From NCBI GenBank assembly GCA_015665455.1, contig JADFAD010000006.1, positions 248,001-312,000 on the forward strand: DNA of 64,000 bases, written 5' to 3'. The notes beneath the pieces were generated by a model. The model was given only the letters and a program-made list of their open reading frames with translations, ran no database searches and was not told the DNA's origin. Of the stretch, positions 17,779 through 27,067 are shown piece after piece. A program made the position numbers and the translations under genes. Numbering within the stretch: position 1 is the stretch's first letter; each line of letters starts with the position of its first letter. Source of the DNA: Oceanospirillaceae bacterium (GTDB lineage Bacteria > Pseudomonadota > Gammaproteobacteria > Pseudomonadales > Litoribrevibacteraceae).

Positions 17779-18255
17779 ATGAAACTGAAACAAACTCTAA
17801 AATTCGCCGCTGCTGCGGGTGCGTTGATCTTTAGCAGCATGGGCTTCGCCTCTTCCGTTAACATCGGTACGAACGACGTCGCTATTCATGGCTATGACCC
17901 TGTCGCCTACTTCACCAACAGCAAAGCCGTAGAAGGGTCTGCTGAATATACCGCCACTCATGACGGTGCAATCTATCGCTTTGCCAGTAAAAAGAATCGA
18001 GACCTTTTCAAAGCAGACACCGAGCACTACGCACCACAATTTGGCGGGTACTGCGCTATGGGTGTCGCCCTTAACAAGAAACTTGATGTTGACCCTCAAG
18101 CGTTCTACATCGATGAAGGCAAGCTGTACCTTAACCTCAATAAGAATGTCCAGAAGAAGTGGTTAACCGACGTTGATGGCCATGTGAAATCAGCCGATCG
18201 CATCTGGTCAGGTATTGAAGGTTTATCCGTTGCTGCAACCAATGCAGAAGACTGA
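17779..18255 (+). CDS. Exported YHS-domain protein
   Basis: A 158-aa protein with a signal peptide (cleavage near FASS, residue 24). The body is a YHS domain: VAIHGYDPVAYF, then FASKKNRDLFK, then FGGYCAMGVA. YHS domains are usually linked to metal, mostly copper, binding. An AAGGA ribosome site precedes the ATG. It is the first gene of a six-gene operon that also makes a DUF2282 metallophore precursor, so a periplasmic metal role fits. The gene overlaps the next start by 14 bp. Confidence 0.85.
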   Translation: MKLKQTLKFAAAAGALIFSSMGFASSVNIGTNDVAIHGYDPVAYFTNSKAVEGSAEYTATHDGAIYRFASKKNRDLFKADTEHYAPQFGGYCAMGVALNKKLDVDPQAFYIDEGKLYLNLNKNVQKKWLTDVDGHVKSADRIWSGIEGLSVAATNAED

Positions 18256-18589
18256 TTCAAGCAACGATCAAACGTTGGGCGCCAGCATCGAACGCGCGGC
18301 GTCACAACCACTGACACTGATGTACTTCAGTGCCCAGTGGTGTGGCCCCTGCCAACAAATGGCTCCCATCGTTAACGCTGCCTCTGAGATCTACCGAGAC
18401 GAGATTCATGTCGTAAAAATTGACGTCGACAGTAACCCTGAGTTGGCCACCGAGTTTCAAGTGCGGGGCGTGCCAACACTGACATTAATGGCCAACAACG
18501 AAGTCATTGATCGACGGGTCGGGGCTGCATCATTCGCCACACTGGCGCAATGGTTGGATCAACATCTCACTCCTAATACAGCAACCTAA
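18242..18589 (+). CDS. Thioredoxin-family protein
   Basis: A 115-aa thioredoxin with [11 protein letters not shown] (Cys34/Cys37) and the cis-proline motif VRGVPT. The ATG at 18242 overlaps the YHS stop codon by 14 bp and is more plausible than the ATG at 18215, which would overlap by 41 bp. No signal peptide is seen, so it should be cytoplasmic. It could keep the precursor cysteines reduced before modification by the DUF692 enzyme; that is inference from position only. Confidence 0.85.
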   Translation: MQKTDSSNDQTLGASIERAASQPLTLMYFSAQWCGPCQQMAPIVNAASEIYRDEIHVVKIDVDSNPELATEFQVRGVPTLTLMANNEVIDRRVGAASFATLAQWLDQHLTPNTAT

Positions 18590-18599
18590 GGAGGTTGAA

Positions 18600-18884
18600 A
18601 TGAACCAAAAACAAAAAATCGCAACAGCGGCTTTGATGGTCGCACTCGGCACCGTGTCTTCCCTGCCCGCTCAAGCAGCGGGTAAAGAAAAGTGTTATGG
18701 CGTTTCGGAAGCAGGCCAAAACGATTGCAGCAACCTAGCAGGCACTCATTCGTGCGCGGGCCAATCCACCTTAGATAATGATCCTGGCGAATGGAAACTG
18801 GTCGCAAAAGGGACGTGCGAGAACATCGGCGGCATGTTGAAAGCAGAAGCAAAAAAACGCTACGCCGAACAAAACAATTCCTAA
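18600..18884 (+). CDS. bufA: DUF2282 bufferin-type precursor peptide (BufA/GigP)
   Basis: A 94-aa protein with an unusually long Sec-type leader (cleavage near AQAAGK, residue 27). The mature part has four cysteines (C32, C43, C52, C73) in KCYG, DCSN, SCAG and TCEN contexts, as expected of BufA1-type DUF2282 proteins. In described bufferins, cysteines are converted to thiooxazole groups that bind copper. A near-perfect AAGGAGG ribosome site precedes the ATG at 18600; an upstream in-frame ATG at 18507 overlaps the thioredoxin gene and is not used. The DUF692 gene follows directly. Confidence 0.88.
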   Translation: MNQKQKIATAALMVALGTVSSLPAQAAGKEKCYGVSEAGQNDCSNLAGTHSCAGQSTLDNDPGEWKLVAKGTCENIGGMLKAEAKKRYAEQNNS

Positions 18885-18914
18885 CTGGGCCTAACCATCC
18901 ATTGGAGATACAGC

Positions 18915-19829
18915 ATGATTCGCTCAAACACGGCAACAACGCCTAACCACACTAAACACTCAGGCTGGGTTGGCGTGGGGTTGCGTCATCCACATTATGG
19001 CGACGCCCTGAGCGACTCTTACCCCATTGACTTTGTTGAAGTACACGCAGAGAACTTTTTTGCGTCCGGCGGCCCCACTTTGTCTGTATTAGAAAAAATT
19101 ACAGACCAATACGCCCTTAGCCTTCATGCAACCTCCATGGGCCTCGGATCAGCATCTCAGATCAACACGGATTATCTCACCAAACTGAGTGGCCTGATTG
19201 AACGCAGCAACCCAATCATGGTCTCCGATCACGCCTGCTTTACTTGGAGTCAACTTAACGGCAAAGCGGTACACGCGGGCGATCTGCTACCACTGGAATA
19301 CACACCTCAAAACCTTCAGATCTTAGTGGACAACGTTGACCGAGTTCAGCAGCACCTAGGCAGGCAAATATTGGTTGAAAATGTCTCCACCTATCTGGAG
19401 TTTGAAGACGCCACCTTGAATGAAACAGAGTTTTTGGTGGCATTAGCAGAACGTAGCCAATGCGGTTTGCTGGTGGATCTAAATAATGTGCTCGTCAATG
19501 TCCATAACTTCTCAACGGGCGATCCTTTAACCGTTGCCAAAGAATGGCTCGATGCGATTCCAGCTCATCATATCGGCGAACTCCATTTGGCGGGCTATAC
19601 CCCCGTAGAATCGCCCGAATTAATCATCGACGACCACAGCCAAGCAGTTTCGGAGGAGTGCTGGGCATTGTATGAATACGCCATTGCTCGATGCGGCCCA
19701 GTCGCCACGCTTGTCGAATGGGACAACGATTTACCCAGCTGGCGTGTATTGATGGAAGAAGCCCTTAAAGCTCGACGGATGATGGAATCACTGACTCCCC
19801 CTTTGGAGGGCATCGCTCATGCCTCATAG
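18915..19829 (+). CDS. bufB: DUF692 multinuclear iron enzyme (BufB/GigA)
   Basis: A 304-aa TIM-barrel enzyme of the DUF692 (MbnB/TglH/BufB) family. Metal-binding segments are visible: VEVHAENFF, SLHATSMGLG, VSDHACF, VENVSTYLEFED, LVDLNNVLVNVHN, GELHLAGY, and DDHS. Family members use two or three iron ions to oxidise cysteine in ribosomally made peptides. Adjacent bufA is the likely substrate. The start codon has a GGAG site. The 3' end overlaps bufC by 11 bp, implying translational coupling. Confidence 0.9.
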   Translation: MIRSNTATTPNHTKHSGWVGVGLRHPHYGDALSDSYPIDFVEVHAENFFASGGPTLSVLEKITDQYALSLHATSMGLGSASQINTDYLTKLSGLIERSNPIMVSDHACFTWSQLNGKAVHAGDLLPLEYTPQNLQILVDNVDRVQQHLGRQILVENVSTYLEFEDATLNETEFLVALAERSQCGLLVDLNNVLVNVHNFSTGDPLTVAKEWLDAIPAHHIGELHLAGYTPVESPELIIDDHSQAVSEECWALYEYAIARCGPVATLVEWDNDLPSWRVLMEEALKARRMMESLTPPLEGIAHAS

Positions 19830-20706
19830 TACTGAATCTATTAGCACTGAATCTATTAGCACTGAATCTATTAGCACTGAATCTATTAGCACTGAATCTA
19901 TTAGCACTGAGCCTTTTAGCTCCGAGCCTTTTAGCACAGCCCCTCAGATCCAACAACAGCACCTTGTTGCAAAGATATTCGAGATGCAAAGTCACACATT
20001 ACCGCACAACGACAGTGCTGCGCGCGGTCTTGCTATTTACCAGAACAACCTAATTGCAACGGCGTCCAGGTCTCTGAAAATAACCTACCCTGTCATAGAC
20101 AAACTGTTGGGCGATGAAGCCTTACGGCTCCTTGCAAGGCAACTGTTAAAGAAAACACCCCCTGCCAGCGGTGATTGGGCAGACTGGGGGGAAGATTTGA
20201 ATGAACTGTTAATTGCCTCGCCATTGACGGATGAGTATCCATTCCTACCCGATATTGCAACGCTCGAATGGTTGCTTCATCAAACATCAAGAGCGCCCGA
20301 AACTGCATTTAAAAGCGAGACGTTATCACTGTTAGTCGGTACGCCCTTAGAGACACTCATGATTCAAATGACTGCCAGCGTGCAGTTAATAGAAAGTGAC
20401 TACCCCATCGATGTTATTTGGCGTGCCCATCAAGAAACCCATGGGCAATTCAGCTTAGATACCAACCATCTAGCTGAAGAACTAAACCGGCATCAAGGGC
20501 CTTGCCGTTTGCTGATTTACCAACAACACAAGCAACCTCATATGCAACGTATCTCAGCAACGGAATATAAGTGGATCCGAGATATTTTCGAAGATCACAA
20601 CCTCGATGAACTCTTAGACCGACACCCAAACTTTGAGTTTTCCCATTGGCTCTCAACGGCGCTTGAGAACCAGAAAATTGAAAAACTGTACATCAAACGA
20701 ACATAA
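19819..20706 (+). CDS. bufC: DUF2063 partner protein (BufC/GigB) with repetitive N-terminus
   Basis: A 295-aa protein. From about residue 48 on, it matches the DUF2063 family (ARGLAIYQNNLIATASRSL, then YPVIDKLLGDEALRLLA), the partner that recruits the precursor leader to the DUF692 enzyme. The first 39 residues are unusual: five exact TESIS repeats and two degenerate ones, encoded by a 15-bp tandem repeat at 19831-19935. The repeat looks like a disordered linker added to the family fold. It is the fifth gene of the operon. Confidence 0.85.
   Translation: MPHSTESISTESISTESISTESISTESISTEPFSSEPFSTAPQIQQQHLVAKIFEMQSHTLPHNDSAARGLAIYQNNLIATASRSLKITYPVIDKLLGDEALRLLARQLLKKTPPASGDWADWGEDLNELLIASPLTDEYPFLPDIATLEWLLHQTSRAPETAFKSETLSLLVGTPLETLMIQMTASVQLIESDYPIDVIWRAHQETHGQFSLDTNHLAEELNRHQGPCRLLIYQQHKQPHMQRISATEYKWIRDIFEDHNLDELLDRHPNFEFSHWLSTALENQKIEKLYIKRT
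19831..19935 (+). repeat. 15-bp in-frame tandem repeat inside bufC
   Basis: Five perfect copies of ACTGAATCTATTAGC (19831-19905) are followed by two diverged copies (19906-19935). Because the unit is a multiple of three, copy changes would lengthen or shorten the protein without a frameshift. The repeat begins two bases after the stop codon of bufB. Confidence 0.95.
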
Positions 20707-20717
20707 AGGAGACTTCC

Positions 20718-21185
20718 ATGATAAAGCTCGCACACCAAGCTCATGACTATTACCAAATTGCTTCCAATGCACTCAGCAAGTTGCACTCGGTGGCTGTGCT
20801 CGCCATCCGTTTTTATATTGCTAAGGTATTTTTCTACTCGGGGTTAACAAAACTGCAAGACTGGGATACCACATTATTCCTGTTTGAAGAAGAATACCAA
20901 GTCCCCCTGCTTAACTTTGAACATGCCGCCTATTTGGCTACATTTGGCGAAATTGTCTTACCCGTTTTATTGTTTGTTGGTCTATTTTCACGGTTCTCAG
21001 CACTGGCGTTGTCTGCAGTTAATATTGTTGCAGTCATTAGCTTGATCGAGATTGCACCTGCTGCGCTGTATCTTCATGTACTTTGGGGGGCATTACTGGC
21101 TCAAGTGGCCATTTACGGAGGGGGAATACTGTCACTGGACCAGCTCGTAAAGAAAACATGGCTAAATAGAACTGATGACAAATAA
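20718..21185 (+). CDS. DoxX-family membrane protein (BufD/GigT)
   Basis: A 155-aa protein with four hydrophobic segments and the DoxX opening AIRFYIAKVFFYSGLTKLQDW. DoxX members are the fourth gene of the gigPABT/bufABCD operon type. Its role there is thought to be in the membrane, possibly redox or export related. A GGAG site lies before the ATG, 11 bp after the bufC stop. It ends the operon. Confidence 0.85.
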   Translation: MIKLAHQAHDYYQIASNALSKLHSVAVLAIRFYIAKVFFYSGLTKLQDWDTTLFLFEEEYQVPLLNFEHAAYLATFGEIVLPVLLFVGLFSRFSALALSAVNIVAVISLIEIAPAALYLHVLWGALLAQVAIYGGGILSLDQLVKKTWLNRTDDK

Positions 21186-21220
21186 ACAACTGCGAATAAA
21201 TAAACTTTCGAAGCAAAAAA

Positions 21221-21253
21221 ATACCTGCGCCCTCACTCAGAGGCCGCAGGTAT
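21221..21253 (-). terminator. Terminator between bufD and yjdM
   Basis: A 9-bp stem (21221-21229 with 21245-21253) continues, after a mismatch, with 4 more bp (21231-21234 with 21240-21243) around a 5-nt loop. The A-run at 21215-21221 is a T-run for minus-strand transcripts, so it mainly serves yjdM. It may also stop the buf operon. Confidence 0.75.
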
Positions 21254-21288
21254 AGGAATTCAAGAACAGACTAAAGACTTAACCCGTA

Positions 21289-21621
21289 CTAGGCTTTCTT
21301 AACGTATTTAGGCGTCACCTTAATCGCACCCACACCCTCGACTTTACAATCGATGTTGTGGTCATCCGAACTTTCTACCAATCGGATGTTTTTAATTTTC
21401 GTACCGACCTTAACCACAGATGAAGACCCTTTCACTCTAAGATCCTTCGTCACAGTCACGCTGTCGCCGTCACTTAAAATGTTACCTACCGAGTCTTTCA
21501 CAATCAGACGATCTTCATCTTCTTCTGCGTTGATTGGCCATTCATAGGCGCATTCCGGACAAACATAACTAGGGCCATCTTCGTAAGGGTATTCTGAATC
21601 GCACTTAGGGCAATTAGGCAT
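21289..21621 (-). CDS. yjdM: PhnA/YjdM zinc-ribbon protein
   Basis: A 110-aa protein with an N-terminal zinc ribbon (C4, C7, C21, C24) and a C-terminal PhnA domain ([20 protein letters not shown], then VKGSS). It matches E. coli YjdM, formerly called PhnA. Despite the old name, a role in phosphonate metabolism is not established. It lies convergent to bufD and divergent from the MmyB-type regulator. Confidence 0.92.
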   Translation of the reverse strand: MPNCPKCDSEYPYEDGPSYVCPECAYEWPINAEEDEDRLIVKDSVGNILSDGDSVTVTKDLRVKGSSSVVKVGTKIKNIRLVESSDDHNIDCKVEGVGAIKVTPKYVKKA

Positions 21622-21877
21622 AAATATTCTCTTTTAAAATCGATACAGTGATTTACCACTGAATAAGTCGTATCCGCCCATTATCTAACAAGTGACTATA
21701 TCTAACAACGGACCATATCAAATGGAATCTTGATCTCGAAAGGAATTCCGAAAACTATAGGTGTTGAAGTTACAAAATAATCCCCTCAATATTGTTTGCA
21801 GGAAGCAATGCTCCATTCCATGCGTCATGCCACGCATCAAGTAGTGGATAACAAACATTAATAAGGTGACCGATTAT

Positions 21878-22687
21878 ATGCCCGATTTAAATTTCCCAAA
21901 ACACCTGAGATATTGGAGGGGGTTATCCAAACTCAGCCAAATGGAACTGGCATTATCGTGCGACATATCACCAAAACATTTGAACCAATTAGAAAACGGC
22001 AAAGCCAACCCAACGCGTCAAACCGTATTAAAACTCACTCAGGCATTAGAGCTTTCGTTTAAAAATACCAATGGCATGCTCACCGCAGCAGGCTTCACGC
22101 CGGAACATCGCGCCAGTAATTTATTCTCGAAAGAGCTTTCATTTACCCACCATGCCATACGAAGAATCATCGACCAACACACCCCCTTCCCTGCCATTGT
22201 GACCGATCCAGGGGGCAATATTTTGATGATGAATCAGGGCGCCATTGAACTCATCAAGTTTCTAGCGAACCCTTTGCTCTTGGGGACAACCCAAAACGCC
22301 TATGAGATCTACTTTTCAGAATTAGGGTTTCGGCCTTACATCGTGAACTGGGAAGAAACCAGCCGTGCAATTCTCTTACACCTTCAAGAAGAAGTACTGG
22401 CCATACCACCTGGCGAACCCGGTTACGACTTAATCACGCGACTAGAACGGGATTATCAACTGCCTAATAACTGGCGTGAAGCGCCACAAAGCGACGAAGG
22501 CAACGCCATCTTCAACTTCCATTTTTGTAAAAATGACACGAACTTAAAATTCTTCTCAACCTTTACCACCTTTGGTACACCAAGAGACGTGGCCATTCAG
22601 GATGTACGCATCGAAAGTTTTTTCCCGGCCGACGAAGACACCCAGCAATTTTGTGTAGATTTACTCATCACCAAAGACAAAAACTAA
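21878..22687 (+). CDS. XRE-family regulator with MmyB-like ligand domain
   Basis: A 269-aa regulator. The HTH lies at about residues 5-65 (LSQMELALSCDISPKHLNQL). It is followed by a PAS-like MmyB ligand-binding domain (IVTDPGGNILMMNQGA, then YEIYFSELGFRPYIVNWEE), which binds fatty acids in the characterised family member. The ATG at 21878 follows AAGGTGA by 9 nt and is preferred over the GTG at 21866. The DUF4345 gene downstream may be its target, as this pairing is frequent. Confidence 0.85.
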   Translation: MPDLNFPKHLRYWRGLSKLSQMELALSCDISPKHLNQLENGKANPTRQTVLKLTQALELSFKNTNGMLTAAGFTPEHRASNLFSKELSFTHHAIRRIIDQHTPFPAIVTDPGGNILMMNQGAIELIKFLANPLLLGTTQNAYEIYFSELGFRPYIVNWEETSRAILLHLQEEVLAIPPGEPGYDLITRLERDYQLPNNWREAPQSDEGNAIFNFHFCKNDTNLKFFSTFTTFGTPRDVAIQDVRIESFFPADEDTQQFCVDLLITKDKN

Positions 22688-22795
22688 TGACCTGAAATCA
22701 TCGATCTAAAATCAATTACCTCTGAGGTAATAGTTAATCACTTTTACCTTATTTATCGTATCCATTGTCACTCATCAATCAGTAAGGATACGACC

Positions 22796-23191
22796 ATGAA
22801 AACAGACACAATAATCGTCAGAAGCTTTGCCGCACTGTTTGTGCTTTTCTCTCTACCGGCCTTTTTCGCCACGGAGCTGTTCGCAGAAACCTTGCGTTTC
22901 AGTATTGCTCTGCCCGGCGCCAAAATGGAATTCATTGCCGCCTACGGTGGTCTTATTTTAGGGGCTGGTCTCTTTCTGGCCATCGTCGCAAAAGACAACG
23001 CCCGTATCGGTTTGCTTGCCATTCTCTTTCTCGTCGGAGGGCTTTTTGCAGGTCGAATAGAGGGAATGTTTTTTGATGAAGGCACCACAGCAGTACAAGT
23101 TACGTTTCTGGTGCTTGAATCTCTAACGCTACTGATTGTCGGCAGCCGCCTGAAAAGCTCAGCCCAAACAACGGCGATCGCAGCGACCTAA
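22796..23191 (+). CDS. DUF4345-like small membrane protein
   Basis: A 131-aa protein with four transmembrane segments (about 8-28, 46-64, 71-88 and 101-119). The AAYGGLILGAGLFLA segment is typical of the DUF4345 family. Function is unknown. A GGA-containing site precedes the ATG, and a terminator follows at 23292-23315. Confidence 0.75.
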   Translation: MKTDTIIVRSFAALFVLFSLPAFFATELFAETLRFSIALPGAKMEFIAAYGGLILGAGLFLAIVAKDNARIGLLAILFLVGGLFAGRIEGMFFDEGTTAVQVTFLVLESLTLLIVGSRLKSSAQTTAIAAT

Positions 23192-23291
23192 TGGAACAAC
23201 GGCACCTGTTAGAATAGAAATCAGCGACATTTGTTTTAACGACTGCGCTGATTAATCCAGCTTAATAAACGCGTTTAATACTGATAATACG

Positions 23292-23315
23292 CAGGCATCT
23301 CAGGGTGCCTGTTTT
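23292..23315 (+). terminator. Terminator after the DUF4345 gene
   Basis: A 6-bp stem (CAGGCA at 23292-23297 with TGCCTG at 23306-23311) is followed directly by TTTT. Confidence 0.65.
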
Positions 23316-23389
23316 AATATGTGCCGCGTTTTTATTAAATAGATTTAACGACAAGAGAATAAACTTCCTCTTATTTCTGAGCCACCAAA

Positions 23390-24007
23390 CTATTTCTGAG
23401 CCACCAAAAACACAGCAGCTTTAGCACTTGGCTGCCATTGATCCCGAAGGGTGAACCCTTGTAATTTAACGGCTTGAGTTAGGTCGTCGATACCAAAACA
23501 ATTGACATAAGGAATCAACCTTAGCCTGTATGCAATGGGCGCGAGATAACGAAAAACGCCCACCATGTCGTTAATGCAAGCCGTACTGGAAATAAAATAA
23601 CCACCAGGCTTTAATCGACCATACAGATCCTGCAAACTGCTATCCAAGTCATCCAGTAAATGCAAAATACTGTGAGCCATGATGACATCGTATTGCTCTG
23701 GATGGTCCGAGATGGCATCTATGGATTCACACCGAAACTCCACATTATCAGACTTATGCTGGCTCGCTTTTCTCTGGGCAATATTGATCATATTTTCAGA
23801 AAAATCCGTGGCCACCAGCTTCCTCACAAACGGGCCATGTATTAACGCCGTTGAACCAGTACCACACCCGACTTCCAAGACCGACATCTCCGGTGTTAGA
23901 TAGCCCTGTGTAATCTTTAACTTATATTGATACGCAGCCTCATCCTTAATAGGGGTTGCCTCATACTTCTTGGCAATGCGATTCCAGAACCGAGTTTTTC
24001 GTTCCAC
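23390..24007 (-). CDS. Class I SAM-dependent methyltransferase
   Basis: A 205-aa methyltransferase. Motif I is VLEVGCGTGSTALI (about 43-56), followed by ATDFSENMI (motif II) and YDVIMAHSILHLLDDL (motif IV region), as in Methyltransf_11 proteins. The substrate is not apparent. It is divergent from a LysR regulator (start at 24171) that may control it. Confidence 0.87.
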   Translation of the reverse strand: MERKTRFWNRIAKKYEATPIKDEAAYQYKLKITQGYLTPEMSVLEVGCGTGSTALIHGPFVRKLVATDFSENMINIAQRKASQHKSDNVEFRCESIDAISDHPEQYDVIMAHSILHLLDDLDSSLQDLYGRLKPGGYFISSTACINDMVGVFRYLAPIAYRLRLIPYVNCFGIDDLTQAVKLQGFTLRDQWQPSAKAAVFLVAQK

Positions 24008-24170
24008 CTTATTCTCCCAACCGACGGTTTGAGAGCACTATATCAATGCAAATATGTATTAAATACAGCCACAACCGCATTCTTTGTATGCATATACGTA
24101 TAGATAAAAGTATATTCATAAAGAAACATACCAACCCAAACAACAAACCATCACCCTATGTGAGGCACAC

Positions 24171-25064
24171 ATGAACTGGCGCTCAATCAACTTTGATTGG
24201 AATCGGGCTCGGGCTTTCTTGGTCACCGCAGAAGAAGGCTCTTTTTCAGCCGCAGCAAAAGCACTGGGAATGTCTCAACCCACCCTAGGGCGGCAAGTCG
24301 CAGCATTGGAAGAAGAACTCAGCGTCGTGCTGTTTGAAAAAGTTGGCAAAGGCATTGTGCTAACGCCATCGGGTGAAGAACTCTTAGCGCACGTAAAACA
24401 CATGGGCGCTGCAGCCAGTGAATTTGCACTGGCTGCGACGGGCCAATCCCACTCCATTGAAGGCACCGTATCCATCAGTGCTACTGAAGTCATGGCCGCT
24501 TATATACTTGCTCCTCTGTTAAAAAAGCTCCGAAAAATGGCCCCAGGCATTCACATAGAAATCATCGCAACGAATGAGGCCAGTGATTTACGACGAAGAG
24601 AAGCAGACATCGCCATTCGAAATTTTCAGCCCCAACATGTCGACCTTATCGCTCGCAGAATGAATGATGGCAAAGGCTACCTCTACGCCACACCAGACTA
24701 CTTAGACGCCTTAGGAGGAAAGATTAACGTCAAACGATTAAACAACGCGGAATACATTGGTTTTACGGATAATCCCCCCCTAATCAAAGCACTCAACGGC
24801 ATAGGTTTATCATTGTCCGAAAAGAATTTCCCCTACATAACAGAAAGTCATATCGTGCATTGGGAAATTGTGAAAAATGGTGCAGCCATCGGTGTCATGC
24901 CAGATTTCATTGGCGATTATGAACCCAAGGTCCGACGAGTCATGTCGAATTTAGAGCCCGTAATCTTTGGCACTTGGTTGGTGGTTCACAGAGAATTACG
25001 AACGAACCGGAAAGTGCGATTGGTCTATGACTTTTTAGCGGAAGAACTCAGCAAAGTGCTTTAA
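24171..25064 (+). CDS. LysR-family regulator
   Basis: A 297-aa regulator with the N-terminal winged HTH (FSAAAKALGMSQPTLGRQVAALE) and a periplasmic-binding-protein-like effector domain (GTVSISATEVMAAYILAPLL). It is divergent from the methyltransferase gene. The effector is unknown. Confidence 0.93.
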   Translation: MNWRSINFDWNRARAFLVTAEEGSFSAAAKALGMSQPTLGRQVAALEEELSVVLFEKVGKGIVLTPSGEELLAHVKHMGAAASEFALAATGQSHSIEGTVSISATEVMAAYILAPLLKKLRKMAPGIHIEIIATNEASDLRRREADIAIRNFQPQHVDLIARRMNDGKGYLYATPDYLDALGGKINVKRLNNAEYIGFTDNPPLIKALNGIGLSLSEKNFPYITESHIVHWEIVKNGAAIGVMPDFIGDYEPKVRRVMSNLEPVIFGTWLVVHRELRTNRKVRLVYDFLAEELSKVL

Positions 25065-25185
25065 ACCATCACAAGCACACAGCGCCAGACAAAGCGCTTT
25101 GGAGCACATCACGCTTTACGTCATTGTTTACGTAGAGGTTTATTTCGAGCTTTTTCGATACTTATGCCGAGATTTATGTCGATAC

Positions 25186-26088
25186 CTAAGTAGCTAAGTA
25201 TTTACCAAAGTGCTCCGTCACAAATTCTTTAAACTTCTGAAGCCGGAGCGGTTGATGTTTATCTTGCACATAAACCAAGTAAAACGGCGTTGATTTTACC
25301 TTCCAGTCATTGAAGACCCGAGCCAAAGCACCCTGTTCAAGTTCTTGCAAACAATACAGTTTAGGCACTCTGATAATGCCCTCCCCTGACAACGCAGAAG
25401 CAACCATGACGCGCCCATTTGAACACTTCAAATTCCCATGTATCGCGACCTCCGATTTTTTATTGCTCAGCGAGTGTTCGAACACCCAATGCGTCATGCT
25501 GCCTGTTATGCAGCGGTGCTGTTTTAGGTCTTTGGGATCGATAGGTTGACCATGAGTCTTGAGATACGCAGGGCTTGCAAAGGTATCAATGTCGATATCA
25601 AACAGCTTTCTCGCGATCAAAGCTGAATCTTCAAGTTCGCCCATTCGGAATACAAAATCAAATTCGCCGGACACCAGATCCACTCGCCGACTGCTGAAAT
25701 CCAGCTCCACGCTGATGTCCGGGTATTCATGCATAAAGTCACTGATGAGTTGTGACACTATGTTCTCACCAATAGGACCGCCAACGGAGTTAATCTTTAT
25801 CTTCCCTCCCAGCGAATCGGCGCTCTCCACCACTCGATCAACAGCTAAATCAATGCCCTGCAAAGACCGCTTACAACGCTCATAAAAGGCTTCACCCTGT
25901 GGGGTAAGCTTTTGAGTACGAGTGGTGCGAACCAACAGTGTGACACCAAGATCCGACTCTAACTGCGACAGCTGTTTGGATATATGAGAACGCGAGCACA
26001 ACATGATTTCTGCCGCATTCGTAAAACTGCCACTCTCAGCGATGACCACAAACGTTCTGATGTCCGAAAGGCTTATTTCTTTTCTCAT
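25186..26088 (-). CDS. LysR-family regulator divergent from an SDR gene
   Basis: A 300-aa regulator with HTH FTNAAEIMLCSRSHISKQLSQLE and the effector-domain start GKIKINSVGGPIGENIV. It is of the CrgA/DsdC-like group that often sits divergent from a short-chain dehydrogenase, here the gene at 26244. Autorepression and control of that gene are expected. Confidence 0.93.
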   Translation of the reverse strand: MRKEISLSDIRTFVVIAESGSFTNAAEIMLCSRSHISKQLSQLESDLGVTLLVRTTRTQKLTPQGEAFYERCKRSLQGIDLAVDRVVESADSLGGKIKINSVGGPIGENIVSQLISDFMHEYPDISVELDFSSRRVDLVSGEFDFVFRMGELEDSALIARKLFDIDIDTFASPAYLKTHGQPIDPKDLKQHRCITGSMTHWVFEHSLSNKKSEVAIHGNLKCSNGRVMVASALSGEGIIRVPKLYCLQELEQGALARVFNDWKVKSTPFYLVYVQDKHQPLRLQKFKEFVTEHFGKYLAT

Positions 26089-26243
26089 ACCTAACCTATT
26101 GTCAACTTACAGTAAACAAAGATAAAACTAATACAGTATATATCATCAATCTTCCTTCATAGACAATAGCCACATCATCAAAGACAACAACAGCAAACGC
26201 CCCCGTTTGCAGTGAAACAAAATGATTAATGATTGAGGTTCTT

Positions 26244-26966
26244 ATGAAAAAGTTAGTGGTTATTACAGGCGCAAGTTCAGGTTTCGGTATGGCATTGGCT
26301 CAAGCATTTGCTAAAGATGGCTACCCAATGTTGTTACTGGCTCGCCGAGTTGAAAAAATGGACGCCCTGAATCTGCCAAATACCCTTTGCCGTAAAGTGG
26401 ATGTCACAGATAACGAAGCCTTTACCGCCGCCGTGCGAGAAGCAGAAACCCTTTATGGAAAAACAGATTTGTTGATTAATAACGCGGGCATCATGTTGTT
26501 AGGCAGCATCGAATCCCAAGACCCTACCGAGTGGAAGAACATGCTCGATGTGAACGTTATGGGCGTCCTGAACGGCATGCAAATCGTTATTAATGACATG
26601 AAAGCGAGACAATCCGGCACCATCATTAACATTTCATCCATTGCAGGCGTGCAGCCCTTCGCAGCCCATGCTGCATACTGTGCCAGCAAATACGGCGTCA
26701 CGGGTTTAACCGCTGTTGTCCGTGGTGAAATGGCCGCACATAACGTGCGCGTGTTGTCGGTTTGTCCTGGGGCCGTCACCACTGAATTGCTAGGTCACAC
26801 AACCGACCAAACCATCATTGATGGATACAACGAATGGAAGGAATCCGTGGGCGCAACCAACATCACTGCGGATGACGTCGCCACGACCATCAAGTTCTCT
26901 TACGAATTGCCGCAGGCCGTATCCCTTAGGGAAATCATCATCACAGACACCATGCAAGACGCCTGA
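26244..26966 (+). CDS. Short-chain dehydrogenase/reductase
   Basis: A 240-aa classical SDR with TGASSGFG (cofactor loop), NNAGIM, the catalytic Ser in ISSIAG, and YCASK (YxxxK). The ATG at 26244 follows a TTGAGG site, so it is preferred over the upstream ATG at 26229. A Gly-Arg pair near LARRVEK suggests NADP(H). The substrate is unknown. It is divergent from a LysR gene and is followed by a perfect palindromic hairpin. Confidence 0.92.
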   Translation: MKKLVVITGASSGFGMALAQAFAKDGYPMLLLARRVEKMDALNLPNTLCRKVDVTDNEAFTAAVREAETLYGKTDLLINNAGIMLLGSIESQDPTEWKNMLDVNVMGVLNGMQIVINDMKARQSGTIINISSIAGVQPFAAHAAYCASKYGVTGLTAVVRGEMAAHNVRVLSVCPGAVTTELLGHTTDQTIIDGYNEWKESVGATNITADDVATTIKFSYELPQAVSLREIIITDTMQDA

Positions 26967-26980
26967 TTTATTTGAGGTAG

Positions 26981-27006
26981 GGTTACCTTTTTGAAAAAAG
27001 GTAACC
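26981..27006. terminator. Perfect 12-bp inverted repeat after the SDR gene
   Basis: GGTTACCTTTTT (26981-26992) pairs with AAAAAGGTAACC (26995-27006) with a minimal loop. It can act as a terminator in both directions between the convergent SDR gene and the 316-aa gene. Confidence 0.7.
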
Positions 27007-27067
27007 ATGATGTCTATACAAAGGTTCTTAGCATATAAGTCCATAATTAACGGCAGGGTTTCACAAC

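Noticed and set aside
18507..18599. In-frame upstream extension of the DUF2282 gene
   Set aside because: Would overlap the thioredoxin gene and destroy the signal peptide; a strong ribosome site marks the ATG at 18600.
19765..19995. Minus-strand frame with SANRF repeats
   Set aside because: Mirror of the bufC repeat on the other strand; bufB and bufC are clearly the coding frames.
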